Source: an uncultured Bryobacteraceae bacterium
Lineage (GTDB): Bacteria; Acidobacteriota; Terriglobia; Bryobacterales; Bryobacteraceae
Reading direction: 5' to 3'
Assembly (NCBI GenBank): GCA_937920635.1
Contig: CAKZUE010000013.1
Coordinates: forward strand, 62,001-126,000
Length of the DNA stretch: 64,000 bases
The position numbers and the translations under genes were made by a program. Shown piece by piece: positions 41,897-50,450 of this stretch. Each line of letters begins with the position of its first letter. Positions within the stretch are counted from its first letter, which is position 1. Below the pieces are notes generated by a model. It was given only the letters and a program-made list of their open reading frames with translations, did no database searches and had not been told where the DNA came from.

Positions 41897-43128
41897 GGCG
41901 CCGTCTCCCGGACGGCTGCGTGGGTCAGTGTGATGAAGGCGTCGCGCATCGGCTGCGGGCGTCCGGAGAGCTGGATGAGGAACACGCCCACGATCTGCTG
42001 CTGCGGATCCACCCACCCGTAGGTGCCGAACGCGCCGCCATGGCCGAACGTGCCGATGCTCTGGCCGGTGAGCGTGCCTGCGGGCTCTTTCGTGATCTCC
42101 CAGGTGAGGCCGAAACCCGTGCCGGGGTTGTGCCCCGCGGGGAGGTCGCCCGTGTGGAGCTGCGTCATCATGCGGACGCTGGCCGGCGACAGCAGGCGTT
42201 TGCCGTTGAGAACGCCGCCGTTGAGCATCATCTGGTAGAACTGCGCCAGGTCCCACGCGGTGGAGTACATGGAGTGCTCGGGGCCGGAGTATTTCGCGCC
42301 TTCGCGGAACTTCAGCGGATCGCCGCCGAGAATGTCGGCGCCGGCTTTCACCAGCCTGCCGTCCTTTACCGTGAACACGGGCGCCAGCCGCGCACGCTTC
42401 TCCGCGGGCAGGAAGACGTGCGAGTCGGTCATCCCCAGCGGCTGGAAGATGCGCGTTTCGAGAAATTTCTCGAAGCTCATTCCGGAACGCACCTCCACGA
42501 TGCGGCCGAGCACGGCGAGGCCGGTGTTCGAGTACATCCAACGCGTGCCGGGCTCGAACAGGAGCGGCTGCTGCGAATAGATGAGGCACGCGTCGGCGAG
42601 CGTGCGGTCCATGCGGACCATGATGTCGGCGATGCCCGGCGCGGCGGGTCCGAGTCCGGAGGTGTGCGTCATCAGGTCGCGGATGGTGATCGGGCGCGAA
42701 GGCTTGCGCAGCGTGCGGACGCCGTTTTCTTCGCTGGCGATCACCATCTGGCCGCGGAATTCCGGCAGGTGGTCTTCGACGCGGTCATGCAGGCGGAGCT
42801 TGCCCTCTTCGGCGAGCATCATGATGGCGGCGCCGGTGAAGGGCTTGGTCATCGACATGATCTGAAAGATCGAGTCCTTCTGCATGGGCTTCTTCGCGTC
42901 GGCATCCTGCCAGCCTGTGGCCTCGAAGTGCGCCAGAACCCCGCGGCGCATGACGAGCGTCACTGCGCCGCTGATCTGGCCGCGGTCGGCGAATTCCTTG
43001 AGGACCGGCGCGATGCGCGCCAATTGGGCGGCCTCCATGCCGGCGCGGGCCGGCTCGGGCGCGGGCGGGGCGGCCAGGAGAACGAACGGTAGGGCGAGAA
43101 GGAGAGGGCGAAGCGCAGGAAGGATCAT
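41893..43128 (-). CDS. secreted class C beta-lactamase-like serine hydrolase
   Basis: A 411-residue exported protein with signal peptide (1-28). The SxxK motif is S92-K95 (MSMTKPFTG) and the YxN motif is the YSN in WMYSNTGLAVLGRIVE near residue 197; the C-terminal HxG-type box is FGHGGAFGTYGW near 370. Class C beta-lactamases, DD-peptidases and carboxylesterases share this fold, and the YSN form is common in esterase-like members. The ATG lies about 10 bases from an AT-rich TTATAA, suggesting a very short leader. It is followed by MarR and pirin genes. Confidence 0.87.
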   Translation of the reverse strand: MILPALRPLLLALPFVLLAAPPAPEPARAGMEAAQLARIAPVLKEFADRGQISGAVTLVMRRGVLAHFEATGWQDADAKKPMQKDSIFQIMSMTKPFTGAAIMMLAEEGKLRLHDRVEDHLPEFRGQMVIASEENGVRTLRKPSRPITIRDLMTHTSGLGPAAPGIADIMVRMDRTLADACLIYSQQPLLFEPGTRWMYSNTGLAVLGRIVEVRSGMSFEKFLETRIFQPLGMTDSHVFLPAEKRARLAPVFTVKDGRLVKAGADILGGDPLKFREGAKYSGPEHSMYSTAWDLAQFYQMMLNGGVLNGKRLLSPASVRMMTQLHTGDLPAGHNPGTGFGLTWEITKEPAGTLTGQSIGTFGHGGAFGTYGWVDPQQQIVGVFLIQLSGRPQPMRDAFITLTHAAVRETAP

Positions 43129-43136
43129 AACAGGGC

Positions 43137-43144
43137 ATTATAAA
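43137..43144. promoter_or_regulatory. shared bidirectional -10 element
   Basis: The 32-base gap between two divergent genes contains ATTATAAA. It reads TATAAT on the minus strand (43142 to 43137) and TATAAA on the plus strand (43139-43144). On the minus side transcription would begin within a few bases of the ATG, implying a leaderless or nearly leaderless message. No good -35 is visible on either side. Confidence 0.45.
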
Positions 43145-43160
43145 CACAGGCGTTCCGGCG

Positions 43161-44810
43161 ATGACTGAAATCACCCGCAGAGAGATGGCGGCCGCGATGC
43201 TGGCCGCGCAAGCCCGGCTGGAGCCAATGCCCGCCGTATTGATCAAGAAGCACGACGCGCAGGTGGAGACTTACCTGAAGCGGCAGATCACCGATCCGCG
43301 CAATGCGGGCTTCGGCGGCTTTCCCGACGAATTCGGGCTGTACCATGCAGGCACGGCGTCGGGCCTGGCGCACGCCTTCCTGGCGGCGTTCGCCTGTGAA
43401 GGATCGCGATTTCACAAGGACAAACTCATGGTGCAGCGCACGGACGCGGCTGCTGAATTCCTGAAAAAGCGCCAGCACGAGGACGGCACCATCGACCTGC
43501 TAACCACGAATTTCCATTCGACGCCCGATCTGGGCTTCGTCATGCACAATGTGACGGCAGCCGTGGAGCTGGCGCGCCTGGCGGGCGCGCGGGAAGCCGA
43601 GGCGGCGCTGGCGCCCTTTATGCGCAAGGGCAAAGAAGCGCTGCTCGTGGGCGGTGTGCACACGCCAAATCACCGCTGGGTGGTGTGCGAGGCGCTCGCC
43701 GGACTGCATTACCTGGATCCGGACGAGCGCTGCCTGCGCCGCATCGATCAGTGGCTCGCCGAGGGGATCGACATCGACGGGGACGGACAGTATTCGGAGC
43801 GATCTACGGGCGTCTACAATCCGGTGACCAACCAGGCGCTGCTCGTCACCGCGCTGCGGGCGGGCAAGCGGGAACTTCTCGATCCGGTGCGCCGCAACCT
43901 CGAATCCATGCTCTGGCTGCTGCACCCGGACGGAGAGGTGGTGACCGAGATCTCCACGCGCCAGGACCAGTACGCGCGCGCCACGATGGACCGCTACTGG
44001 TTCCCGTTGCGGTATCTGGCCATCCTCGATGGCAACGGGCAGTGGGCGGCGCTGGCGAGGCAGACCGAAGAGCGGGGCGGATCGGTGAGCGAGTATCTGC
44101 GGTATCCGGAGTTGCGCCGCCCGCTGCCGGCGGAACAGCCGCTGCCCGAGAACTACCACCGCCTGATGAACGTGTTGAAGATCGCGCGCATCCGGCGCGG
44201 GGCGTGGGACGCCACGGTGCAGATGAACGGCAACAGCCGGTTTCTCACGCTGCGCTGCGGTTCCTGCGCGATCGAGGGCGTGCGGTTCGCGTCGGCGTTT
44301 TTCGGCAAAGGGCAGTTCCGTCCCGGCGCGTGGGCGCCGGTTGCGGGCGGCTACCGCATGACGCAGTCGCTCGAAGGGCCGTATTATCAGCCGCTCGACC
44401 CGCCAGAGAGAGTCACCGTCGAGAACCATGCCGTGCTGCGCGCGCGCCGGCGGCAGAGCGAAGTGCAGCGGATGGACTATGAAGCCACGGTGACGGAGAC
44501 GGAACGCGGCGTGCAAGTGCGCATCCGCGCCACGGGCACGGCAGGCGTGCCGCTGGCCGTGGAAGTGGTCCTGCGGGAAAACGTTGAGTTGCGCGGCGTG
44601 GAGGCCGCGCCTGCTGGAGAAAAATCATTTCTGCTCAAGAATGGTTTTGCCGAAGCGCGCGCCGGCGGCCGCGGCTTCCGCTTCGGGCCGGGACTGGGCC
44701 TCCACGCCTATACGCAAGTGCGGGGCGCAGAGCCAAAGCCCCCAGGGCAGAGCGTGTATATCTGCGGCTTCACGCCGTTCGACCACACGCTCGAGTTCAC
44801 GCCGGTTTAG
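43161..44810 (+). CDS. alpha-toroid protein of unknown function
   Basis: A 549-residue protein I cannot assign to a named family. Its start MTEITRREMAAAMLAAQARL looks like a Tat-type leader lacking a strong hydrophobic core. Residues about 30-330 are helical with repeating DGT/DGE and FPLRYLAIL motifs, consistent with an alpha/alpha toroid as in heparinase II/III or lyase families. Residues about 340-549 are beta-rich (RFLTLRCGSCAIEGVRFASAFFG through YICGFTPFDHTLEFTP). A carbohydrate-active role is inference. It diverges from the serine-hydrolase gene and overlaps the convergent methyltransferase gene by 14 bases. Confidence 0.65.
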   Translation: MTEITRREMAAAMLAAQARLEPMPAVLIKKHDAQVETYLKRQITDPRNAGFGGFPDEFGLYHAGTASGLAHAFLAAFACEGSRFHKDKLMVQRTDAAAEFLKKRQHEDGTIDLLTTNFHSTPDLGFVMHNVTAAVELARLAGAREAEAALAPFMRKGKEALLVGGVHTPNHRWVVCEALAGLHYLDPDERCLRRIDQWLAEGIDIDGDGQYSERSTGVYNPVTNQALLVTALRAGKRELLDPVRRNLESMLWLLHPDGEVVTEISTRQDQYARATMDRYWFPLRYLAILDGNGQWAALARQTEERGGSVSEYLRYPELRRPLPAEQPLPENYHRLMNVLKIARIRRGAWDATVQMNGNSRFLTLRCGSCAIEGVRFASAFFGKGQFRPGAWAPVAGGYRMTQSLEGPYYQPLDPPERVTVENHAVLRARRRQSEVQRMDYEATVTETERGVQVRIRATGTAGVPLAVEVVLRENVELRGVEAAPAGEKSFLLKNGFAEARAGGRGFRFGPGLGLHAYTQVRGAEPKPPGQSVYICGFTPFDHTLEFTPV

Positions 44811-45405
44811 GGCCGGCGTGTTCGAGCCGGGCCACGCGGAACATGCCGCGCAACATCGCGGGCTCCTCGTGCACGATTCGGAGCCCGGCTTCGTGCGCCC
44901 ATCGGGGCAGGGGCACATTGAGATCGGTGGCCAGCAGGCGCATGAGCGGGTTCAGAGCGCGCCGGATGAAGCGCGGTTTGCCGAGTCCGTCGTGGTACTT
45001 GTCGAACAAAGCGATGCGCCCGCCCGGCTGGAGAACGCGTGCGGCTTCCCGCAGGCAGGCCCGCGGATCCGGCACGATGGCGACGATCAGGTGGAGGATG
45101 ACGCAGTCGAAACAGGCGTCCGGGAAGGCCAGCCGCTGCGCGTCCATGCGCAGGAAATGAACCTTTGAGCCGCACTGGCGGCGCACCGCCTGCTCCAGCA
45201 TGCCGCGGCTTGCGTCAATGGCGTAAACTTCCAGCCCGGCGGGCAGGAGCGGAAGGTCCTGCCCCGTGCCGCAGCCGCACACCAGCACGCGCTCTCCGGG
45301 CGTCAGGCCAGCAAGATCCAGCGACCGGCGCCGGTGCGCGTCGAAGGAGATGAAGCGGTCGTAGCAGGGCGCGTAGAGATCCCACCGCCGGATGCGCCAG
45401 CTCAT
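44797..45405 (-). CDS. class I SAM-dependent methyltransferase
   Basis: A 202-residue Methyltransf_11/UbiE-like enzyme. Motif I VLVCGCGTGQDLPLLP, acidic VYAIDASRGMLEQA, and the later VLQPGGRIALFDKYHDG are clear. The opening MSWRIRRWDLYAPCYDRF is typical of UbiE/phospholipid N-methyltransferase-like proteins. The substrate is unknown. The start at 45405 overlaps the stop of the upstream URO-D gene (ATGA), so methyl metabolism may link the two. Confidence 0.85.
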   Translation of the reverse strand: MSWRIRRWDLYAPCYDRFISFDAHRRRSLDLAGLTPGERVLVCGCGTGQDLPLLPAGLEVYAIDASRGMLEQAVRRQCGSKVHFLRMDAQRLAFPDACFDCVILHLIVAIVPDPRACLREAARVLQPGGRIALFDKYHDGLGKPRFIRRALNPLMRLLATDLNVPLPRWAHEAGLRIVHEEPAMLRGMFRVARLEHAGPKPA

Positions 45406-46361
45406 GCGGAGGTCCGCAGCAGGCGGCTCAGCTCGAGCAACTGGGCGCCTTTGGATTCGTCGGGAACGGAGCAGCCCGGCGCGCAGATCCATTTCGGCGC
45501 GGCGGCGCGGGCGTCGCGCACCATCGCCTGCACGGCGGCGGCGGGCGCGCCGACGACGCTGCGGTGGTCGAGCCCTCCCATGAGCACGGCGGACGTGCGC
45601 TTGCGGGCCTCGGCCAGCGGGACGCCGGTCTCGTGCGCGGAATAGTGAATGACCTGCACGGGCCAGCCCTGCCAGAAGTGATCGAGATAAACCTTCGCAC
45701 CATGCAGATGGAGGATGTTGAGCGGCGCATCCCTGGCCGCCTCCAGCACCATGCGGTCGAAGGGTTCGCTGAAACGGCGGTATTCCTCCAGCGTCAGCAC
45801 GCCCTGCTGGGCGTTGTCCACGGCGAGAAAAACGCCCGAAGCGCCCGCTTCCAGCGCGCGCCGCACGTGGCTGGCTTCGGAGCGCGCGATGGCCTCCAGG
45901 GCATCAAGCAGCGCCTGCGGGCGGATCCGCATGAGCTCCATCACGGCTTCTTTCGAGGCGATCTTCGTGGCCTGGTTCCAGGGATTGAAGACCGTCTCCA
46001 CGAAATGCTTCTGACCGGCCAAGCCGTCGCGGATCAGCTCGAGCGCCTTCACCTGCTCGGGGAACGGGTTGTCGAGCGGCTTGAGTTCATGCCACTGGGA
46101 TCCGGCGCCCTTCGGGTACGGGTAGTCGCTCATCACCTTCACGATGTCGAGCTGGTAGCGGCGGGCGAAGTCGAGAGTCAAAGCGGCGTGCCTGCGCCCG
46201 GGCTGATCCTCGTCATGAAAGTGGTGCCAGAAAGAAAAAGGCGGCCGGTCCGGCGCCCGGCCGGCCAGCACGAGGTTGACCCGCTCTTTTGGAGAGATTT
46301 TCTTGCCTGGCTGCGCGGCAAAGGCTGACAATTGCAGCAGGAATTCTCGCCTGTTTCCCAT
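45402..46361 (-). CDS. URO-D family protein (third copy)
   Basis: A 319-residue URO-D superfamily protein. AGGAGGA precedes the ATG at 46361; an upstream in-frame ATG lacks one. A leader-like MGNRREFLLQLSAFAAQPG precedes the core SPKERVNLVLAGRAPDRPPFSFWHHF. At the H-x-C position it reads ILHLHGAKV, with no Cys, and a later CAPGCSVPDES has Cys residues elsewhere, so the metal site, if any, differs from the first copy. Shorter than the other two paralogues. It lies between the glycolate-oxidase-like and methyltransferase genes. Confidence 0.78.
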   Translation of the reverse strand: MGNRREFLLQLSAFAAQPGKKISPKERVNLVLAGRAPDRPPFSFWHHFHDEDQPGRRHAALTLDFARRYQLDIVKVMSDYPYPKGAGSQWHELKPLDNPFPEQVKALELIRDGLAGQKHFVETVFNPWNQATKIASKEAVMELMRIRPQALLDALEAIARSEASHVRRALEAGASGVFLAVDNAQQGVLTLEEYRRFSEPFDRMVLEAARDAPLNILHLHGAKVYLDHFWQGWPVQVIHYSAHETGVPLAEARKRTSAVLMGGLDHRSVVGAPAAAVQAMVRDARAAAPKWICAPGCSVPDESKGAQLLELSRLLRTSA

Positions 46362-46384
46362 GAAAATCCTCCTGGGCGCGTTTT

Positions 46385-47815
46385 TCAGCACGGCAGGCTG
46401 CCGCCCGGCGTGACGGGCGGCTGCCGCAGTTCGGGGCAGGGCTGCCGCTCCGGCAGAAGCTTGCCCGGGTTGAAGAGCCGCGCCGGATCAAACGTCATCT
46501 TGAGCCGGCGCATCATTTCCAGCGACTCCTGGGAAAACTGGCGGTCCATCAGGTGGATCTTCTCCATCCCGATGCCATGCTCTCCGGTGATGGAACCGCC
46601 CGAATCGACGCAGTATTCAAGAATATCGAAGCCGGCTTTCTGTGCTTTCTCGATGTCTCCGGGGCGGCGGGCGTCGAACAGGATGATGGGATGCATGTTG
46701 CCGTCGCCGGCGTGGAAGATGTTGCCGATGGCGAGGCCGCTGCGGCGGGAGACGTCCTCGATATACCGCAGCGTGGGAGCGATCTTCGTGCGTGGCACCA
46801 CGCCGTCATGGACATAGTAGAAGGGACTGACGCGCCCGATGGCCCCAAAGGCGTTCTTGCGGCCTTTCCAGAGCAGTTGCCGCTCCTGCTCGTTGCGCGC
46901 CTGCCGGATCTCCTGCGCCCGGCAGGCGGCGCAGGCCTGGCGGACTTGCGCAGCCTGTTCGGCCACGGCCTCGCGCACGCCTTCCAGTTCGATCAGCAGC
47001 ACGCCTGCGGCGCCGAGCGGATAACCGGCGTGCACCGCCTCTTCCACCATCTGGAGCATGGATCCATCCAGCATTTCGACGGCTGCGGGCGTGATGGCGC
47101 GGGCGGTGATTTCGCTCACCGTGGTGGCGCAGTCGTCCACGCTGTCATAAATGGCCAGAAATGTTTCCACCGATTCCGGCTTGCGCATCAGGCGCACGAT
47201 CACTTTGGTCACCAGGCACAGCGCGCCCTCGCTGCCCGTGATCAGGCCGGTGAGGTCGTAGCCCGCCGCGTCCGGCCAGAAGCCGCCGGTGCGGAGGATC
47301 TCGCCGTCCGGCAACACTACCTCCAGCCCCAGCACATGATTCGCGGTCACCCCGTAGGCCAGCGTGTGCGGCCCGCCGGCGTTCTCGGCCACGTTGCCGC
47401 CGATGGTGCAGGCGCGCTGGCTGGAAGGGTCGGGAGCGAAGAAATAGCCGTAGGGCGCGGCGGCGGCGCTGATGTCGAGGTTGACCACTCCGGGCTCGAC
47501 CACGGCCCGCTCGTTGAACGGATCGATCTCAAGAATCCGGTTCATGCGGGCGAAGGAAATCAGGATGCCGCCGCTGCGGGCGATGGCGCCGCCGCTCAGG
47601 CCGGTGCCCGCGCCGCGGCCGACGATGGGAACCCCGTGCCGGCGCGAGACCTTGACGATGGCGCTTACGTCCTGCGCGGACCGCGGAAACACCACGATCT
47701 CAGGCCTGCCCTTGTCCACGCCGCCGTCGTATTCGTAGAGGCGCAGGTCTTCCGGCCGGTCCAGATAGCCCCGCTCGCCAACGATGCGGATCAGCTCCTG
47801 CTTCCAGTCGGGCAT
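46385..47815 (-). CDS. FAD-linked oxidase, GlcD-like
   Basis: A 476-residue FAD-binding PCMH-type oxidase. The N-terminal FAD domain (about 35-215) contains VVFPRSAQDVSAIVKV, VGRGAGTGLSGGAI and PDPSSQRACTIGGNVAENAGG. The C-terminal FAD-oxidase cap (about 220-455) ends with FHAGDGNMHPIILFD and GEHGIGMEKIHLM, the D-lactate/glycolate oxidase signature. GlcE and GlcF partners are not adjacent, so it may be a stand-alone 2-hydroxyacid dehydrogenase. A 23-base gap separates it from the third URO-D gene. Confidence 0.88.
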   Translation of the reverse strand: MPDWKQELIRIVGERGYLDRPEDLRLYEYDGGVDKGRPEIVVFPRSAQDVSAIVKVSRRHGVPIVGRGAGTGLSGGAIARSGGILISFARMNRILEIDPFNERAVVEPGVVNLDISAAAAPYGYFFAPDPSSQRACTIGGNVAENAGGPHTLAYGVTANHVLGLEVVLPDGEILRTGGFWPDAAGYDLTGLITGSEGALCLVTKVIVRLMRKPESVETFLAIYDSVDDCATTVSEITARAITPAAVEMLDGSMLQMVEEAVHAGYPLGAAGVLLIELEGVREAVAEQAAQVRQACAACRAQEIRQARNEQERQLLWKGRKNAFGAIGRVSPFYYVHDGVVPRTKIAPTLRYIEDVSRRSGLAIGNIFHAGDGNMHPIILFDARRPGDIEKAQKAGFDILEYCVDSGGSITGEHGIGMEKIHLMDRQFSQESLEMMRRLKMTFDPARLFNPGKLLPERQPCPELRQPPVTPGGSLPC

Positions 47816-47840
47816 GATACGCCCCTCCCTGCCCTACAGA

Positions 47841-48362
47841 CTACAGCAGGGCTTCGATGCTTTGAAGGATCTCCGGCTCCATCCAGTTGCGCGGACCGAT
47901 GTGCTTCTGCCGCACGCGCCCGCGGCTGTCGATGACGTAGGTTTCGGGATATTTGAAGGTTCCGTAGCTGGAGCTGATGCGCGCTTCCGGATCGCGCGCC
48001 GTCAGGAAACTGACGCGCGCCTGCTTCAGGAATCTCTCATACGCCGCGGCGTTGCGGTCCACGCTCACGCCGAGCACGACCACGCCCCTGGGCGCGAGCT
48101 GTTTGGCCATGGCATCCAGCGACGGGATCTCCTCGATGCACGGTGGGCACCACGTGGCCCAGAAGTTCAGCACCAGCACTCTGCCGCCGAAATCTTCCGC
48201 CGAGACCAGGCGCCCCTTGTCGGTGACGATCGAGAACGACGGCGCGCGGTCGCCCACCCCGACCACCTTCTCGCGCAACGAGTCGGCCACGATAAAGCAC
48301 AGCGCTACCAGGATCAGCGCCGCCGCAGTCTGAATGGACACCAACAGCTTGGGTTTCGTCAT
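47841..48362 (-). CDS. TlpA/ResA-type membrane-anchored thioredoxin
   Basis: A 173-residue protein: N-terminal membrane anchor (about 8-28) and a periplasmic thioredoxin fold with the active site WCPPC (C72, C75) in VLNFWATWCPPCIEEIP, followed by the cis-Pro strand YPETYVIDSRG. ResA/TlpA proteins reduce apocytochrome disulfides or protect against misoxidation. It lies just downstream (25 bases) of nothing related on its strand and diverges from the pterin genes. Confidence 0.9.
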   Translation of the reverse strand: MTKPKLLVSIQTAAALILVALCFIVADSLREKVVGVGDRAPSFSIVTDKGRLVSAEDFGGRVLVLNFWATWCPPCIEEIPSLDAMAKQLAPRGVVVLGVSVDRNAAAYERFLKQARVSFLTARDPEARISSSYGTFKYPETYVIDSRGRVRQKHIGPRNWMEPEILQSIEALL

Positions 48363-48374
48363 AGGGCTGGAACC

Positions 48375-48380
48375 TATAAT
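48375..48380 (+). promoter_or_regulatory. candidate -10 element for the pterin cluster
   Basis: A perfect TATAAT lies 47 bases before the first 6-PTPS start in the 64-base divergent gap. A TTGGGT at 48349-48354 might be a -35 with an over-long 20-base spacer. The hexamer resembles that before the SagB-like gene. Confidence 0.38.
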
Positions 48381-48426
48381 TGTATCGAGGGAAGGGGGAG
48401 CCGCATCCTACCTTCTGGCAGAAAAG

Positions 48427-48837
48427 ATGCTGCTGACACGCCGAATCGAGTTCTCTTCTTCCCATGTTTGCCGGCGTCCGGACTGGTCGGAAGCCGAGAA
48501 TCGCGCCTTGTACGGAGACGAGTCCCATCCGCGCGGGCACGGGCACAACTTCGTGCTGGAAGTGACGCTGGAAGGCGACCCCGACCCGGTCACCGGGATG
48601 GTCGTCGATCTGAAACAAGTCAAGGCGATCCTGGAGCAGGAAGTCATCAGCCCCATGGATCACCGCCACCTGAACGCGGAAGTGCCGCCCTTCGACCGCA
48701 TAGTGCCGACGACTGAGAACCTGGCAGTGGAGATCTGGCGGCGTCTGGAACCTCACTTCCGCGAGGGAGCGGCGCGGATCCGCGCCGTGCGCCTCTACGA
48801 AACCGAGGACCTGTACGTGGAATATGCCGGACGCTAA
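48427..48837 (+). CDS. 6-PTPS family protein with Glu in place of the catalytic Cys
   Basis: A 136-residue tunnelling-fold protein. Zinc ligands H13 (SSSHVC), H38 and H40 (RGHGH) are present, as is the Asp-His dyad D78-H79 (MDHRHLN). The position of the catalytic Cys, six residues before the first His of HGH, is E32 (ESHPRGHGH). Glu at this place defines the PTPS-III type, which in Plasmodium and some bacteria makes 6-hydroxymethyldihydropterin and replaces FolB in folate synthesis. The Cys spacing is that of the long (pyruvoyl-PTPS) form. It overlaps the next PTPS gene by 14 bases. The start at 48427 has a weak ribosome site. Confidence 0.82.
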   Translation: MLLTRRIEFSSSHVCRRPDWSEAENRALYGDESHPRGHGHNFVLEVTLEGDPDPVTGMVVDLKQVKAILEQEVISPMDHRHLNAEVPPFDRIVPTTENLAVEIWRRLEPHFREGAARIRAVRLYETEDLYVEYAGR

Positions 48838-49339
48838 GTCCCATCGCCCCGAGGTGCGCCTCGCGCGGCGCTACCGTTTTTCGGCCTCTCACCGGCTGCA
48901 CACGGACCTGCTGTCAGCCGAGCGCAATCGCGAAGTGTTTGGCAAGTGCAACAACCCTTACGGGCACGGGCATGACTACGTCATGGAGATCACGCTCACG
49001 GGCGCCGTGGATCCGGCGGAGGGCAGGCTCGTCCCGCTGGACATGCTGGACCATTTCGTGAAACGGGTCTGGCTCGATCAGGCGGACCGGCGCAATCTGA
49101 ACCTCGATTTGGCGGAGTTCGCCGCCATCGTGCCCACAACGGAGAATCTGGCGCTGGCAGCCGCCAGGCGGCTGGCTCAAGCATGGCCACACTGGTTTGG
49201 CGGGCGCGCCGCGAGGCTGGAAAAGCTAAGAATCTGGGAGACGCCCCGGAACATCTTTGAAGTGTTTGTGGCCAACGCAGACATACAGGAAGCAACGCGA
49301 AATGAAATCGTCATCGAAAGCCGTCGTCAAGGTTTTTGA
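48824..49339 (+). CDS. 6-PTPS family protein with Cys but no catalytic His
   Basis: A 171-residue paralogue with H23, H48 and H50 as zinc ligands and the Cys C42 in [10 protein letters not shown], as in animal 6-pyruvoyl-tetrahydropterin synthase. The Asp-His dyad instead reads D88-R89 (ADRRNLN): the proton-relay His is Arg. It is thus complementary to the preceding gene, which keeps His but lost Cys. A heteromer is conceivable. C-terminal residues 140-171 extend beyond the usual end. It overlaps folE by 38 bases, so the three are one transcription unit. Confidence 0.82.
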   Translation: MPDAKSHRPEVRLARRYRFSASHRLHTDLLSAERNREVFGKCNNPYGHGHDYVMEITLTGAVDPAEGRLVPLDMLDHFVKRVWLDQADRRNLNLDLAEFAAIVPTTENLALAAARRLAQAWPHWFGGRAARLEKLRIWETPRNIFEVFVANADIQEATRNEIVIESRRQGF

Positions 49340-49922
49340 ACACCGCCGCGAGGAAGGCGCCATTGCGGCGCACATGAAGGAAATCCTGCGGGCGCTGGGG
49401 GAAGATCCCTCTCGCGAGGGGCTGCTTTCGACGCCCATGCGCTCGGAGAAGGCGCTGCGCTTTCTCACCAGCGGTTATACGGCCGACATCCACAGGATTG
49501 TCAATGGCGCCATCTTCAATGAGCGCTGCGACGAGATGGTGGTGGTCAAGGACATCGAGTTCTTCTCGCTGTGCGAGCATCACCTGCTTCCCTTCTATGG
49601 CAAAGCGCACGTGGCCTACATCCCGAAAAACAAGATCATCGGGTTGAGCAAGATTCCGAGGCTGGTGGACGTCTTCGCCCGCCGTCTTCAGGTGCAGGAG
49701 CGGATGACGCAGCAGATTGCCGCCTGCATCCAGGAGGTGCTGGACCCGCAGGGCGTGGCCGTGATCACCGAGGCGCGCCACTTCTGCATGATGATGCGCG
49801 GCGTGGAGAAGCAGCACTCCTCCACCACGTCGTCGGCGATGCTCGGCGAGTTCCGCCACCGCAAAGAGACGCGGGACGAGTTCCTCTCCCACGTGCGCCA
49901 TCAGGGTCTGGCCGGCTGGTAG
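49302..49922 (+). CDS. folE: GTP cyclohydrolase I FolE
   Basis: A 206-residue zinc enzyme converting GTP to dihydroneopterin triphosphate, the substrate of every 6-PTPS family enzyme. Zinc ligands C91 and H94 ([10 protein letters not shown]) and C162 ([10 protein letters not shown]) are present, together with [23 protein letters not shown] and [14 protein letters not shown]. The start at 49302 has AGGAAG nine bases upstream, inside the end of the second PTPS gene. It supplies folate and queuosine precursors. Confidence 0.95.
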   Translation: MKSSSKAVVKVFEHRREEGAIAAHMKEILRALGEDPSREGLLSTPMRSEKALRFLTSGYTADIHRIVNGAIFNERCDEMVVVKDIEFFSLCEHHLLPFYGKAHVAYIPKNKIIGLSKIPRLVDVFARRLQVQERMTQQIAACIQEVLDPQGVAVITEARHFCMMMRGVEKQHSSTTSSAMLGEFRHRKETRDEFLSHVRHQGLAGW

Positions 49923-49959
49923 GCCCCCGTGGCGGGGAGGCGGCCAGCGTTCGGCTACG

Positions 49960-50361
49960 ATGGTAGATACCATGAGCCAGGATCTGAGGCGCTTCGAGGT
50001 GGCCGATCCATTCGGCCGTGCATGGACCGTCGAGTTCCGCTGGCAGCAGAACGCCATTTCCATCCGCCACGCCGACGCCATCGACTGCAAGTACTACATC
50101 TCCTGCGGCGAAGAAAAGCGCGAACTGGTTGTAGCGCTGCGCCACCCGGACCTGCTGAAAATCGCTGCCGAGCGTGGCCGGGAGCTTACCGATCCCTGGG
50201 TCATCCGGCTGGCCGATTGCCATGTGCGCCACATGATCTCCACTTGGGAGGACATGGACAAGGTGCTGGTGACCGTGCCATACGCCGACCTGGTCCGGCA
50301 CAGCCTGGCCATCGCCGAAGAGGATCAGCGGGAGAGAGAGCGGCTCCTGACTTCCCGTTAG
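49960..50361 (+). CDS. small conserved-type protein, unknown function
   Basis: A 133-residue soluble protein that I do not recognise. It contains RAWTVEFRWQQNAISIRHADAIDCKYYISCG with two Cys residues about six apart, and a helical C-terminal half rich in Arg and Glu. There is no signal peptide or membrane helix. Starts at 49960 and 49972 are equally poor in ribosome site. It is co-directional with folE after 37 bases and may be in the same operon. Confidence 0.6.
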   Translation: MVDTMSQDLRRFEVADPFGRAWTVEFRWQQNAISIRHADAIDCKYYISCGEEKRELVVALRHPDLLKIAAERGRELTDPWVIRLADCHVRHMISTWEDMDKVLVTVPYADLVRHSLAIAEEDQRERERLLTSR

Positions 50362-50450
50362 CGCCAGGGCATTGCATTCGACGGCCATCTTTGGCGACAA
50401 TTCACACTGAGCGCATCCAACACCCCGAATGGGGATGAGGTGAACCGGTC

